Below, in pieces: positions 40,419-48,787 of a DNA stretch of 64,000 nt; the first letter of the stretch is position 1; every line of letters starts with the position of its first letter. The stretch comes from Streptomyces sp. H39-S7 (GTDB lineage Bacteria > Actinomycetota > Actinomycetes > Streptomycetales > Streptomycetaceae). The DNA lies in the NCBI RefSeq assembly GCF_027158205.1, contig NZ_JAPVLU010000019.1, positions 39,683-103,682 on the forward strand. The letters are read 5' to 3'. The notes beneath the pieces are model-generated. The model ran no database searches. It was not told the DNA's origin and worked only from the letters and a program-made list of their open reading frames with translations. The position numbers were made by a program, and so were the translations under genes.

Positions 40419-41632
40419 GCCAACTCCCGCTGTACGTAGGCGCGCCAGCGCGCGGTGAAGTCGTCGAGGCCGACGCCGAGGACCGCGCGCAGGTGCGTGT
40501 CGAGGGAGCCGCCGGTGGCGACCGCCCGGTACAGCGCGGTGAGTCGCGCGTCGCCCCATTCGCCGGCGATCAGTCGGCAGGCGAGCCAGGATCCCTCGTA
40601 CGCCTGGGCGAGACCGCTGGTCGCCGTGGTGAAGTCGGCGGCGGACGGCAGGCTCCGCGGGACCTTGCCGGCCGCCACGTCGCGGCTCAGTTCGGGCGCG
40701 GCCTGCCGGGCGGTGCGGCCGGTGCCGCTGTAGCCGACCCGGTCGGCGAAGCCCTCGGAGAGCCACAGCGGGGTGGTCGCGGTGGTGGCGGCGCGGGTCG
40801 CGACATGGGTCGTCTCGTGCGTGATCACGACCTGGCGGCCGAACGCGGAAAGCTCCCCGAACGCCTCGGGGTTGACGATCACGCGGTCGGCCGGCGCCCC
40901 GGCGGTGCCGCCGAGTTCGCCGGTGGTGACGGCGGCGATGCCGCGGTAGGTGTCGGGGGCCGCGTGCAGCAGCGCGGCCATCCGCGCCGCCGAGGACGGC
41001 ACCTCGACGACGACGCGCCCGCTCCAGCCGTCCCCCCAGGCCCGGCGCACCACGGGGACCGCGCGGTCGGCGGCGTCGGCGTAGCCCCGCAGCACCTCGG
41101 GGCCGTCCGTCCCGAGCACGAGGCTGTGCGCCCCGCGCACCACCCGCACCGGGCCCTGGTCCCACAACTGCTGGGCGTCGTGCCGGTCCCCCGCGACGTA
41201 CCAGCGGCCGTCGCGCCGGGCGAGCGTCAGATCGGCGTCGGACGTGACGGCCGTGGTGTCGTACCCGGTCAGCCGGTAGCCCACCCGGACCTGCGCCAGA
41301 GCCCGGTCGGCGCCACCGTCACCGGCGGCGGCGACCCGCACCACGCGGTACGTCCACGCGTCGAGCGGCACCTGCGCCAGGTTCCGGAACACCTGCCGCT
41401 GCCGTTCCCGGAAGCCCGGGTCCACGTCCGCGAGGAACGCCGTCTCGTCGTGGCGCAGCAGCGCCGCCGCGTGCCGGTCGAGCACCGTTCGGACCACGGT
41501 CGCGGCGGGAACGGCCCCGGCGTCGGGCGCCCCCGGGCCCGTCCGCCCGCAGCCCGTGAGCAGCGCCGGCACGGCGAGCGCCGCCGCGCACCACAGCGCG
41601 GCGGTACGGGGTCGCGTGCGAGCCGGGGCCAT
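40415..41632 (-). CDS. Putative lipoprotein zinc peptidase (gluzincin-like)
   Basis: A 405-residue exported protein. The signal peptide ends in the lipobox LLTGC near residue 28, so it is probably a membrane-anchored lipoprotein. A low-complexity linker and an NTF2-like region come first. Then VVITHETTHVATR gives an HExxH zinc site, and PLWLSEGFADRVGY supplies the downstream Glu ligand about 20-25 residues later, as in peptidase_MA-type gluzincins. The product is not assigned to a named family with certainty. It is co-translated with the M48 protease gene (ATGA overlap), suggesting paired roles inside and outside the membrane. Confidence 0.78.
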   Translation of the reverse strand: MAPARTRPRTAALWCAAALAVPALLTGCGRTGPGAPDAGAVPAATVVRTVLDRHAAALLRHDETAFLADVDPGFRERQRQVFRNLAQVPLDAWTYRVVRVAAAGDGGADRALAQVRVGYRLTGYDTTAVTSDADLTLARRDGRWYVAGDRHDAQQLWDQGPVRVVRGAHSLVLGTDGPEVLRGYADAADRAVPVVRRAWGDGWSGRVVVEVPSSAARMAALLHAAPDTYRGIAAVTTGELGGTAGAPADRVIVNPEAFGELSAFGRQVVITHETTHVATRAATTATTPLWLSEGFADRVGYSGTGRTARQAAPELSRDVAAGKVPRSLPSAADFTTATSGLAQAYEGSWLACRLIAGEWGDARLTALYRAVATGGSLDTHLRAVLGVGLDDFTARWRAYVQRELA

Positions 41633-41668
41633 ACGCCCGATCGTACGGGCGCCGCCCCGGCGGCCGGC

Positions 41669-42715
41669 TCAGGGCCTGGTGACCGCGGAGATCGGCATCA
41701 TGTTGACCGGGTCGGACCGTACCCGGGCGCCCGGGTACGGCGCGTGCACCACCCGGCCGCCGCCGACGTACATCCCCACATGGCTCGCGTTGTCCCGGTA
41801 GATCACCAGGTCCCCGGGGCGGGCCTGGTCGAGCGGAACCTGCCGGCCGGCGTGCTTCTGCTCCTGCGAGGTCCGCGGCAGGGACACTCCGGCCTTGCGG
41901 TAGGAGTACTGCATGAGGCCGGAGCAGTCGAAGGACGACGGGCCCGTGCTGCCCCACACATAGGGCGAGCCGATCGCCGCCCTTGCGGCGGCCACGGCCG
42001 CCGCTGCGCGGGACGAGGACGCCGGCAGATCCGGGATGTCGGGCGCGAAGCGGCCGGAGCGCGAGGCCCGGTCGTCCAGACCGCGGACGAATCCGGCCCG
42101 CTGCCCGGCCGGCAGCCCGTTGAGGAGCCGCTGCGCCGCGCCGAGCTTGCCCTGCACGCTGCGCTTGCGGTCCTTCATCGTGGTCCTGGCGTGTTCCAGG
42201 TCGGCGAGCCTGGCCGCCGCCATCGACCGCTTCTGCTCCAGCGAGCGCTGCGCTTCCTGCAGTTCCGCGAGGCTGGTGGCCTGGTGGGTGCTGATCCGGT
42301 CGAGCGCCTCGGCGCGGTCGAGGTAGCTGTTGGGGTCGGAGGAGAGCATGAGGGCCATCGTCGGGTCGATGCCGCCGCTGCGGTACTGGGCTCCGGCGAT
42401 CGCGCCGAGGTCGTCCCGCATCCGGTTGACGCGCTCCTGGCCCCTGGCGGCCTGGTCCTGGAGGGAACCCACCTCGCGCCGCAGCCGGGTGGCGTTCTCC
42501 TGCGCGGCGTTGTACTCCTCCGTGGCCTGCTCGGCCTGCTGGTAGAGCTGTCCCACCCGGGAGGACGCGTCGGTCCCGGGCCCCGCCGGGTCGGCGGCCG
42601 CCACCTGGGCCGCCGCGCCTCCGGACAGCGCCGCCGCGGCGGCCGCCGCGGAGAGCACGGTGACGCGGGAGGTGCGGGTGGAGCCGGGCTGCGGGAAACG
42701 CCGATGTGTCGCCAC
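41669..42715 (-). CDS. Secreted NlpC/P60 peptidoglycan hydrolase (paralogue 1)
   Basis: A 348-residue exported protein. After the signal peptide (hydrophobic Ala-rich stretch to about residue 41), a coiled-coil domain of about 170 residues regulates access. The C-terminal NlpC/P60 domain has the catalytic Cys in SFDCSGLMQYSY, His in SHVGMYVGGG and a third polar residue (His in VVHAPYPG). It cuts peptidoglycan stem peptides. GTG start at 42715, seven bases from TACTGT, so leaderless. About half identical by eye to the gene next to it. Confidence 0.93.
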   Translation of the reverse strand: MATHRRFPQPGSTRTSRVTVLSAAAAAAALSGGAAAQVAAADPAGPGTDASSRVGQLYQQAEQATEEYNAAQENATRLRREVGSLQDQAARGQERVNRMRDDLGAIAGAQYRSGGIDPTMALMLSSDPNSYLDRAEALDRISTHQATSLAELQEAQRSLEQKRSMAAARLADLEHARTTMKDRKRSVQGKLGAAQRLLNGLPAGQRAGFVRGLDDRASRSGRFAPDIPDLPASSSRAAAAVAAARAAIGSPYVWGSTGPSSFDCSGLMQYSYRKAGVSLPRTSQEQKHAGRQVPLDQARPGDLVIYRDNASHVGMYVGGGRVVHAPYPGARVRSDPVNMMPISAVTRP

Positions 42716-42722
42716 GGCTGAG

Positions 42723-42752
42723 ACAGTAACCAGACGGTCACACCGAGTTCAA
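42723..42752 (-). promoter_or_regulatory. Sigma-HrdB-like promoter of NlpC/P60 paralogue 1
   Basis: TTGAAC and TACTGT are separated by 18 bp on the minus strand, both close to consensus. The -10 box ends seven bases before the GTG start, so translation should start at or next to the mRNA 5' end. Confidence 0.75.
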
Positions 42753-42888
42753 AAACCCCCGGGGGCGCGCTGACCGGGCGTCCGGACCGATGCCCAGGTC
42801 ACTGCCGCTCGGCCGTCAGCGGTCACCCTCCGATATCACTCGAATGAACCACGGCGCCGGGCACGCCGACGCACCCGGAACGCCGAAA

Positions 42889-42924
42889 CGGACCCGATCC
42901 CCGCGACCGGCGGGATCGGATCCG
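42889..42924 (-). terminator. Terminator of NlpC/P60 paralogue 2
   Basis: A 13-bp inverted repeat (42889-42901 and 42912-42924, arm CGGACCCGATCCC) with one G-U-type mismatch and a 10-nt loop begins 14 bases after the stop codon on the minus strand. It separates the two paralogues' transcripts. Confidence 0.75.
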
Positions 42925-42938
42925 TTCATCGGATCGGG

Positions 42939-43964
42939 TCAGATCCGGACGCCGAACTGGAACGGCATGTTGCCGATCGCTTCGTAGCGCACGTACGCAC
43001 CCGGCTTGGGAGCGTGCAGCACCATGCCGTTGCCGGCGTAGAAGCCGACGTGGTGGCGGTCGCCGAAGAAGATGACCAGGTCGCCCGGGGCCAGCTGGCT
43101 CATCGTCAGGTGGGTGCCCGCGTTGGCCTGGTCCTGGGACATCCGGGGCAGGCTGACGTCGGCCTGCGCGTAGGACCACATGGTGAGGCCGGAGCAGTCG
43201 AAGCTGCTGGGGCCGGTCGCGGACCAGCTGTACGGCATGCCGATCCTGGTCTTCGCGGCGGCGAGCGCGGCGGCGGCCCGCTGGGAGGGCGCGGGAATGT
43301 CGCCCAGGTTCGGCCGCTCGTTGCTGCGGTTCGCGCGGGATTCCTGGCTCGCTATCGCGGCACGCTGCTGCGCGGTCAGCGAGTTGAGCAGCTTCTGGGC
43401 CTGGGCGAGCTTGACCTGGGCCGCGTCCTTCTGCTTGCCGAGCTCGGTGCGGGCGCTCTCCAGCGTCGCCATCTTCGTGGTGGCCTCGGCGCGCTGCTGG
43501 TCCAGGGTGCGCTTGACCTCCTGGATCTGCTTGAGCGACTCGGCCTGCTGGGAGCTCAACTGGTCCATCGTGGACGCCTTGGACAGGTACGTGTCCGGGT
43601 CCGTCGACAGCAGGAGCTGCAGCGTCGGGTCGATGCCACCGTTGCGGTACTGGGCGCTCGCCATCGCGCCGAGGCCGTCGCGGAGGGTGTTGAGCGTGCC
43701 CTGCTCGCGCGCCACGCGGTCCTGGAGCTCGCCGACCTCCTTCTGCAGCTTGCCCTGCGCCTCCTTGGCACCGTTGTACTTCTCGCCGGCCTGCTCGGCC
43801 TCGTCGTACAACTTGTCGACCTGGGACTTGACGTCCTTGATGTCGGGCTTGGCGGGGGCGGCGTGCGCGGCCTGGGAACTGAGGGCGACGGCTGCGGCAG
43901 CGGTGGCGGTGAAGAAAGTCACCCGCGTGCGGCTTGTCGGCTTGGGACGACGGTGGGACGCCAC
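42939..43964 (-). CDS. Secreted NlpC/P60 peptidoglycan hydrolase (paralogue 2)
   Basis: A 341-residue exported cell-wall hydrolase with the same plan as paralogue 1: signal peptide ending near HAAPAK (about residue 36), a long coiled coil (DEAEQAGEKYNGAKEAQGKL and following heptads), and an NlpC/P60 domain with SFDCSGLTMWSY (Cys), HHVGFYAGNG (His) and MVLHAPKPG. The closest functional analogues are RipA/RipC-type hydrolases used in septum splitting and growth. GTG start at 43964 with AAGGAG nine bases upstream. Unlike paralogue 1 it has a long conserved-looking leader, so the two are controlled differently. Confidence 0.93.
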   Translation of the reverse strand: MASHRRPKPTSRTRVTFFTATAAAAVALSSQAAHAAPAKPDIKDVKSQVDKLYDEAEQAGEKYNGAKEAQGKLQKEVGELQDRVAREQGTLNTLRDGLGAMASAQYRNGGIDPTLQLLLSTDPDTYLSKASTMDQLSSQQAESLKQIQEVKRTLDQQRAEATTKMATLESARTELGKQKDAAQVKLAQAQKLLNSLTAQQRAAIASQESRANRSNERPNLGDIPAPSQRAAAALAAAKTRIGMPYSWSATGPSSFDCSGLTMWSYAQADVSLPRMSQDQANAGTHLTMSQLAPGDLVIFFGDRHHVGFYAGNGMVLHAPKPGAYVRYEAIGNMPFQFGVRI

Positions 43965-43969
43965 GAAGG

Positions 43970-44140
43970 CGAGCTCCTTCTTCCTTCAGCCGCCTACCCG
44001 GTTGGTCGGCGGTCCCCCTGCGCCAGATCGTTCTGCCGCCGGCCCCGCAGGTGTTCGCGGGGGACGGCTTGATCAACGGTGCGGAGGTTCGAGCCCTGAC
44101 CTTAGTGACCTTCCTGTGATCGGTTCAAATCCTTGTAGGT
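43970..44140 (-). promoter_or_regulatory. Structured 5' leader of NlpC/P60 gene, possible riboswitch
   Basis: About 300 bp separate this gene from the NYN gene. The proximal part, read on the minus strand, contains several GC-rich hairpins (for example CCCCCGCGAACACCTGCGGGG) and the block CCAACCGGGTAGGCGG followed by CTGAAGGAAGAAGGAG. Streptomyces cell-wall hydrolase genes often carry c-di-AMP (ydaO/yuaA) riboswitches, and the 3' end resembles that class, but I cannot find the GGGGUNAAUC core, so the class is left open. Distal part 44141-44273: AT-richer and probably promoter. Confidence 0.45.
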
Positions 44141-44273
44141 AAAACTTCGGTCGTTCCACGTTTTCTTTACGAAGATCGAACGTGCAGTAGCGGTCATCTG
44201 ACGCTGAGTTGACCGCAGCCCCCCGGCAGGCGCCCAAGGACGCCCGCAGCCGGAGCCGCGGCCCGGCCGGAGC

Positions 44274-45650
44274 TCAGCCGCGCGCGAGCCGCTTGAGGAG
44301 CAGCGTCGAAGCGACGGGCCGCGCACCGGCCTTGGCGACACCGTCGGCCACCTCACGGTCCGCGGAGACCACCACGACGACCCGCCCCGGCGGTTCCGCC
44401 CGCACCAGGCGACGGATCAACTCGTCGGCGGTCTCCCCCGCCCTGCTGAACATCACCCGCACCCCGCGCGGCGGCGCCAGCAGCACCGGCGCGTCCAGGT
44501 CGGCACCGTCGAAGACACAGGTGACCTCGGCGCCGCTCTGCGCCGCCAGCACCGCGAGACCGCCGAGCAGCCGCAGCCGCTGCTTCTCCAACGGCAGGGA
44601 CGGATAACCGGTCTTGGTGACGTTGTAGCCGTCGATCACCAGGTGCGCCTGCGGAAGGGCCAGCAACTGGTCGAGCAGGGCCGGGTCGTTCTCGGACAGG
44701 GCGCGCTGCGCGATGTCCTTGGGACTGATCGTGCCGGGCGCGACCGCCTCCACGGTGTCGGCCGGCCGGACGCCCATGGTGTCGCGCGGTGGCAGCGCCA
44801 GCTCGCGGCGCAGCCCGGTGGCCGCGTCCAGCACGGTGTCCAGCAGCAGCCGCAGCCGCACGCCCTCGGCGCTGCGGCCCTCGCGCACCGACCGGCGGCC
44901 CGCCTCGACGGCGGCCTCGGCCTCGGTGACCCGGGTCCTGAGCCGGCGCGCCTCGTTCTCGGCGGCGGCCTTGTCCGCAGCCGCCGCGGCCCGGACCTCC
45001 TCCAGCTCGGTCTCCACCCTGCGCAGCGCCGCCTCGGCACGCTTCATGTCGCTGACCGCGCTGCGCAGCCTGCGCTGCGTCGTGTCGATCTCCTTGCGGG
45101 CCGCCTCCAGCTCGACGCGGCCTCGGGCGGCCTCGTCCCGGGCCTGGAGCTGGAACTCGGCCAGCTCGTCCCTGAGCTGCTGCAGCTCCCGGGTGGTCTC
45201 ACCGTCGGCCCGTTCGGCCAGGGCGCGCTGCGCCTCCTCGCCGGCGGTCGCGACGATCTTGGCCCAGCCGGCCGGGCGCAGCAGGTAGGCGGCCGCGGCC
45301 ACGTCCAGCGGGTCGGCGGCGGGCGGCGGGGTGCCCGCCTCCAGCGCCTCGGCCAGCTCCGGCTGGGACTCGCGCAGCCGGGCGGCGATCTTCTGCCGGA
45401 AGGCGGGATCGGTCTCCAGCGCCGTCGCCAGCGCGGTCGCCGCGAACTTGGCGCGCCGTGACGGGGTGAACCGGGCATAGGGCCGCAAGGGGGACGGCAG
45501 TTCGGCGAGGGTGAGGCCGCCGAAGGCATCAGCGGCTATCGTCACGACCCGGTGCCGCACACCTTCGGGCAGCGGTCGGTCCAGGGCCGGCTCGGCCGCC
45601 TCGTCGGCGCCGCTGCTCTCGGCCTGCGGGTGCCCGCCGGTCCCATCCAC
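44274..45650 (-). CDS. NYN-domain (YacP-like) RNA-binding/nuclease protein
   Basis: A 458-residue protein. The N-terminal 150 residues are helical; a central coiled coil (about 150-280, Arg/Glu/Ala-rich) follows. The C-terminal NYN/PIN-like domain keeps the acidic cluster: LVIDGYNVTKTG, VTCVFDGADLD, RAGETADELI and VVVVSADREVAD. YacP/Rae1-type NYN proteins are ribosome-associated or RNA-processing nucleases, so an RNA-related role is likely. GTG start at 45650 with AGGAG seven bases upstream. The family is conserved in actinobacteria. Confidence 0.83.
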   Translation of the reverse strand: MDGTGGHPQAESSGADEAAEPALDRPLPEGVRHRVVTIAADAFGGLTLAELPSPLRPYARFTPSRRAKFAATALATALETDPAFRQKIAARLRESQPELAEALEAGTPPPAADPLDVAAAAYLLRPAGWAKIVATAGEEAQRALAERADGETTRELQQLRDELAEFQLQARDEAARGRVELEAARKEIDTTQRRLRSAVSDMKRAEAALRRVETELEEVRAAAAADKAAAENEARRLRTRVTEAEAAVEAGRRSVREGRSAEGVRLRLLLDTVLDAATGLRRELALPPRDTMGVRPADTVEAVAPGTISPKDIAQRALSENDPALLDQLLALPQAHLVIDGYNVTKTGYPSLPLEKQRLRLLGGLAVLAAQSGAEVTCVFDGADLDAPVLLAPPRGVRVMFSRAGETADELIRRLVRAEPPGRVVVVVSADREVADGVAKAGARPVASTLLLKRLARG

Positions 45651-45741
45651 CAGTCGCTCCTGTCCAGTGCTGTCGGCGCCTCCCCGGCCCCCTTCGATCC
45701 CTCTGGCCGCCGCCGTGCAAGTCCATTGTCGCCTTACAGGG

Positions 45742-46020
45742 TCAACCCTGCGTCGAATCAGCTTCCGCTTCGGCGCCGGCTTCCGCCCCGGGATGCGGCC
45801 GGTCGACCAACTCGACCTGATCGGCCGCGTTGCACCAGCGGCAGCGCACCGATTCCACGGTCTCGCTGAGCACCTCGGTCTCCTCGACCTTCGCCTCACC
45901 GGCGAGGTCGAGGTGGACGTACTCGACGACCTTCGTCGAACGCGTGACATCGAACCGGGTCAGGTTGCCGCACAGCGTGCAGCGCCACCGGGTCGTCGCG
46001 GTCGGCAGGGGAACCGGCAT
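45742..46020 (-). CDS. Small zinc-ribbon protein
   Basis: A 92-residue protein with two CxxC knuckles (Cys14/Cys17 in CTLC and Cys60/Cys63 in CRWC) flanking a beta-rich segment (VVEYVHLDLAG), which should bind one zinc ion. The acidic tail of about 25 residues is disordered. No enzymatic domain. Conserved small actinobacterial protein of unknown function; a nucleic-acid or protein-interaction role is possible. Start ATG at 46020, upstream of the NYN gene on the same strand and divergent from the rhomboid gene. Confidence 0.75.
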   Translation of the reverse strand: MPVPLPTATTRWRCTLCGNLTRFDVTRSTKVVEYVHLDLAGEAKVEETEVLSETVESVRCRWCNAADQVELVDRPHPGAEAGAEAEADSTQG

Positions 46021-46159
46021 CGGGCGGACACCTCTTTCAGGACTTTCGGGTCGGCACGTCGCGTACGCGCGCGTTCCGGTTACCCTACGGCCTCCACGGC
46101 AGGCGGCGCTGCGGCGAGGCGCCCCCGGACCGATACGCCCGTTCCGTCATGATCGGTGC

Positions 46160-46939
46160 ATGGTCATCCCGGTCTACGACGAGAACCCGGTCCGCCGCAC
46201 TCCCGTGGTGACGTACGCCCTGATCGCCCTGTGCACGGTGGTGTTCCTGCTCGGTCCGATCTCGGGGTTCAACCCCTCCTACGGCACGGGTGACCAGCTC
46301 CAGTGCGCCCAGGCGGTCTATTTCGACCGCTGGGGAGTCATCCCCGGCGAGCTCTTCCACGGCCGGCTGGCGCTGGACCGGCTGGGGCTCCCGGCCGGCT
46401 GCGCGACCCCGCGGCCGTTCGCCAAGAGGACGGTTCTCTCGGTGCTGACGGCGATGTTCGTCCATGGAAGTTGGCTGCATCTGATCGGCAACATGCTGTT
46501 TCTGTACGTCTTCGGCGACAACGTGGAAAGCCGCATGGGCCGTTTCCGTTATCTGCTCTTCTTCGTGGCGGCCGGATACCTCGCCACCTACGGCTTCGCG
46601 CTCGCCAACACCGACTCCACCCAGAGCCTGGTCGGCGCCTCCGGCGCCATCTCCGGGGCGCTCGGCGCGTACCTCTACCTCTATCCCAAGGCGCGGGTGA
46701 CGAGCCTCTTCCCGTTCCTCTTCTTCCTGCCGCTGCGCTTCCCGGCCTGGGCGGTCCTCGGCTTCTGGTTCGCGCTGCAGTGGCTGGCGGCCCGGACCAG
46801 CCAGTCGGGACCCGGGGTCGCCTATCTGGCCCACGTGGTGGGCTTCGTCCTCGGCTTCCTGGCCGCCTCGGTCTGCTTCGGCCGAAGCCCTAAGCTGGAG
46901 ACCGCACCCCGGGCGACCCAAGGAGACCTACAGCCGTGA
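46160..46939 (+). CDS. Rhomboid-family intramembrane serine protease
   Basis: A 259-residue polytopic protein. The catalytic Ser161 is in GASGAISG and the catalytic His225 in YLAHVVGF; the HGSWLHLIGNMLFLYVFGDN block carries the conserved His/Asn of helix 2. Six membrane segments are expected. It cleaves membrane proteins within the bilayer; the substrates are unknown. The ATG at 46160 is selected, since upstream frame shows no rhomboid similarity. It overlaps the RAM-domain gene by four bases. Confidence 0.93.
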   Translation: MVIPVYDENPVRRTPVVTYALIALCTVVFLLGPISGFNPSYGTGDQLQCAQAVYFDRWGVIPGELFHGRLALDRLGLPAGCATPRPFAKRTVLSVLTAMFVHGSWLHLIGNMLFLYVFGDNVESRMGRFRYLLFFVAAGYLATYGFALANTDSTQSLVGASGAISGALGAYLYLYPKARVTSLFPFLFFLPLRFPAWAVLGFWFALQWLAARTSQSGPGVAYLAHVVGFVLGFLAASVCFGRSPKLETAPRATQGDLQP

Positions 46940-47217
46940 TCACCGCGATCGTGCTCATCAAGACCAGCGTCGACCGGATTCCGGAGATCGCCGAGGCGAT
47001 CGCCGCCCTGGAGAGCGTCAGCGAGGTCTACTCGGTCACCGGAACGTACGACCTGGTCGCCATGGTCCGGGTCGCCCGGCACGACGACCTCGCGGACGTC
47101 ATCCCGGGCCGCATCAGCAAGATCCCCGGCGTGGAGGCCACCGACACCCACGTCGCGTTCCGCACGTACTCCCAGCACGACCTGGAGGCGGCCTTCGCGA
47201 TCGGCCTCGAAGGCTGA
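46936..47217 (+). CDS. Stand-alone RAM (AsnC/Lrp ligand-binding) domain protein
   Basis: A 93-residue protein equal to the effector-binding and oligomerisation domain of Lrp/AsnC regulators, without any DNA-binding helix-turn-helix. The fold is shown by MITAIVLIKTSVDRIPEIAE, VYSVTGTYDLVAMVRV and the VEATDTHVAFRTY strand. It could bind an amino acid and associate with a full-length Lrp protein. The GTG start overlaps the rhomboid stop (GTGA). Confidence 0.9.
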   Translation: MITAIVLIKTSVDRIPEIAEAIAALESVSEVYSVTGTYDLVAMVRVARHDDLADVIPGRISKIPGVEATDTHVAFRTYSQHDLEAAFAIGLEG

Positions 47218-47250
47218 CGCGGCCGGCCCCCAGGGGCCGCCGCACCGGTC

Positions 47251-48618
47251 TCAGTCGCGGGCGGGCACGCAGCGGCCGTCCTCGGTGCGGTAGTTCCACC
47301 GGGCGCCGTCCTTGACGAGTTCCGCGACGGCGCCGAGGAAGCGGTCCACGTGCTCGTCCGGCGTGCCCGCCCCGAAGCTCACCCGGATCGCGTTGAGCGA
47401 CTTCTCCCCCGGCTCGGTCTCCGGCGATCCGCACTCGCCCGGCTCGGTGGGCTCGCTGCCCAGCAGGGTGCGGACCAGCGGGTGGGCGCAGAAGAGGCCG
47501 TCGCGCACCCCGATGCCGTACTCGGCGGACAGCGCGGCGGCGAAGTGCGAGCTGTTCCAGCCGTCCACGACGAACGAGATGACGCCGACCCGGGGGGCGT
47601 CGTCGCCGAACAGCGACAACACCCTGACCTGCGGCACCTCGGCCAGGCCGGCGCGGACCCGGGAGACCAGGCCCTGCTCCCGCTCGACGAGCGAGTCGAA
47701 GCCCGCCTCGGTCAGCGCCCGGCAGGCCGAGGCGATGGAGTACACGCCGATGACGTTCGGCGAGCCGGCCTCGTGGCGGGCCGCGGTGGAGTGCCACTCG
47801 ACGTCGACGCCGCCGTCGGTGCGCCGGGCGACCTTGCGGCTCGCGCCGCCGCCCGCCAGGTACGGCTCGGCCTCCTGCAGCCAGTCCGCCCGGCCGGCCA
47901 GCACGCCGGAGCCGAACGGGGCGTAGAGCTTGTGGCCGGAGAAGGCCACCCAGTCCACGTCCAGCTCCGCGATGTCCACCGGGTGGTGCGGGGCGAGCTG
48001 CGCGGCGTCCAGCACGATGCGGGCGCCGTGCGCGTGGGCGGCGTCGGCCAGCTCGCGGACCGGCCACAGCTCACCGGTGACGTTCGAGGCGCCGGTCACG
48101 CACACCAGCGCGGGGGCGCCGCTCGGGGAGGGGTCGCGCTGGGCGAGCGCCGCGTCCAGCGAGGCAACGGCCTGCTCGGGGGTGCGGGGGGCGCTCAGGT
48201 ACGTGACCCGGGCGTCCCGCCACGGCAGCAGCGAGGCGTGGTGCTCGGTCTCGAAGACGAAGACCTGGGTGCCGGCCGGGAGCACGGAGGCCAGCAGGTT
48301 CAGCGAGTCGGTCGTGGAGCGGGTGAAGATCACCTGGTCGTCCTCCCGGCAGCCCAGGAAGTCGGCCACGGTCGCGCGGCTCTGCTCGAACAGGTCGGTG
48401 GAGAGCTGCGACAGGTACCCGGCGCCGCGGTGCACGCTGCCGTAGTAGGGCGCGTACGCGGCCACGTCGTCCCAGACCCGCTGGAGCGCGGGCGCGCTGG
48501 CCGCGTAGTCCAGAGCGGCGTAGGTGACCTCGCCGCCGGTCACCAGCGGGACCCGGACATCACGGCCGAGCACGTCGAGGGGAGCGGTGGTGGCCAGGGA
48601 AACGGGGTGCACGGACAT
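47251..48618 (-). CDS. Class V aminotransferase, cysteine-desulfurase-like
   Basis: A 455-residue PLP enzyme of aminotransferase class V. The PLP lysine is in AFSGHKLYAPFG, the phosphate contacts are TRSTTDSLN and the Asp in LDAAQLAPHH. The usual IscS/SufS cysteine loop is not evident; the position nearest the C-terminal part reads RDGLFCAHPLV. A cysteine/selenocysteine lyase or a sulfur-amino-acid aminotransferase role is likely because the gene is under a SAM-IV riboswitch, which marks methionine/cysteine metabolism. ATG start at 48618 with GAGGAG seven bases upstream. Confidence 0.85.
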   Translation of the reverse strand: MSVHPVSLATTAPLDVLGRDVRVPLVTGGEVTYAALDYAASAPALQRVWDDVAAYAPYYGSVHRGAGYLSQLSTDLFEQSRATVADFLGCREDDQVIFTRSTTDSLNLLASVLPAGTQVFVFETEHHASLLPWRDARVTYLSAPRTPEQAVASLDAALAQRDPSPSGAPALVCVTGASNVTGELWPVRELADAAHAHGARIVLDAAQLAPHHPVDIAELDVDWVAFSGHKLYAPFGSGVLAGRADWLQEAEPYLAGGGASRKVARRTDGGVDVEWHSTAARHEAGSPNVIGVYSIASACRALTEAGFDSLVEREQGLVSRVRAGLAEVPQVRVLSLFGDDAPRVGVISFVVDGWNSSHFAAALSAEYGIGVRDGLFCAHPLVRTLLGSEPTEPGECGSPETEPGEKSLNAIRVSFGAGTPDEHVDRFLGAVAELVKDGARWNYRTEDGRCVPARD

Positions 48619-48630
48619 GACGAAGCTCCT

Positions 48631-48647
48631 CGGGGTCCAGGACCCCG
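48631..48647 (-). promoter_or_regulatory. RBS-proximal hairpin, possible expression platform
   Basis: CGGGGTCC and GGACCCCG form a short stem ending one base before the GAGGAG ribosome site (complement of 48626-48631) of the aminotransferase gene. It could mask the site when the SAM-IV aptamer is occupied. Confidence 0.45.
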
Positions 48648-48673
48648 GAAGCAGTCGCAAAGGGGCCCGCGCT

Positions 48674-48781
48674 TGCCGTGGACACCTCGTCCACGGCCCG
48701 GTCATCACCTGGGGCACCCCGCCACGGACGGAGGGTTGCCGGACAGCAAGCCAGGGCTCAAACGCTGTCACTCGTGACCTG
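48674..48781 (-). promoter_or_regulatory. SAM-IV riboswitch
   Basis: On the minus strand the leader has AGGTCACGAGTGACAGCG, then GAGCCCTGGCTTGCTGTCC with GGCAACCCTCC, then GGCGGGGTGCCCCAGGTGATGACC. GGTCA/TGACC closes P1. The SAM-binding core shared with S-box RNAs is intact, and the downstream hairpin GCCGTGGAC/GTCCACGGC (48674-48696) is a SAM-IV feature. SAM-IV occurs mainly in actinomycetes. High SAM should reduce expression of the aminotransferase. Confidence 0.92.
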
Positions 48782-48787
48782 CCAAGG

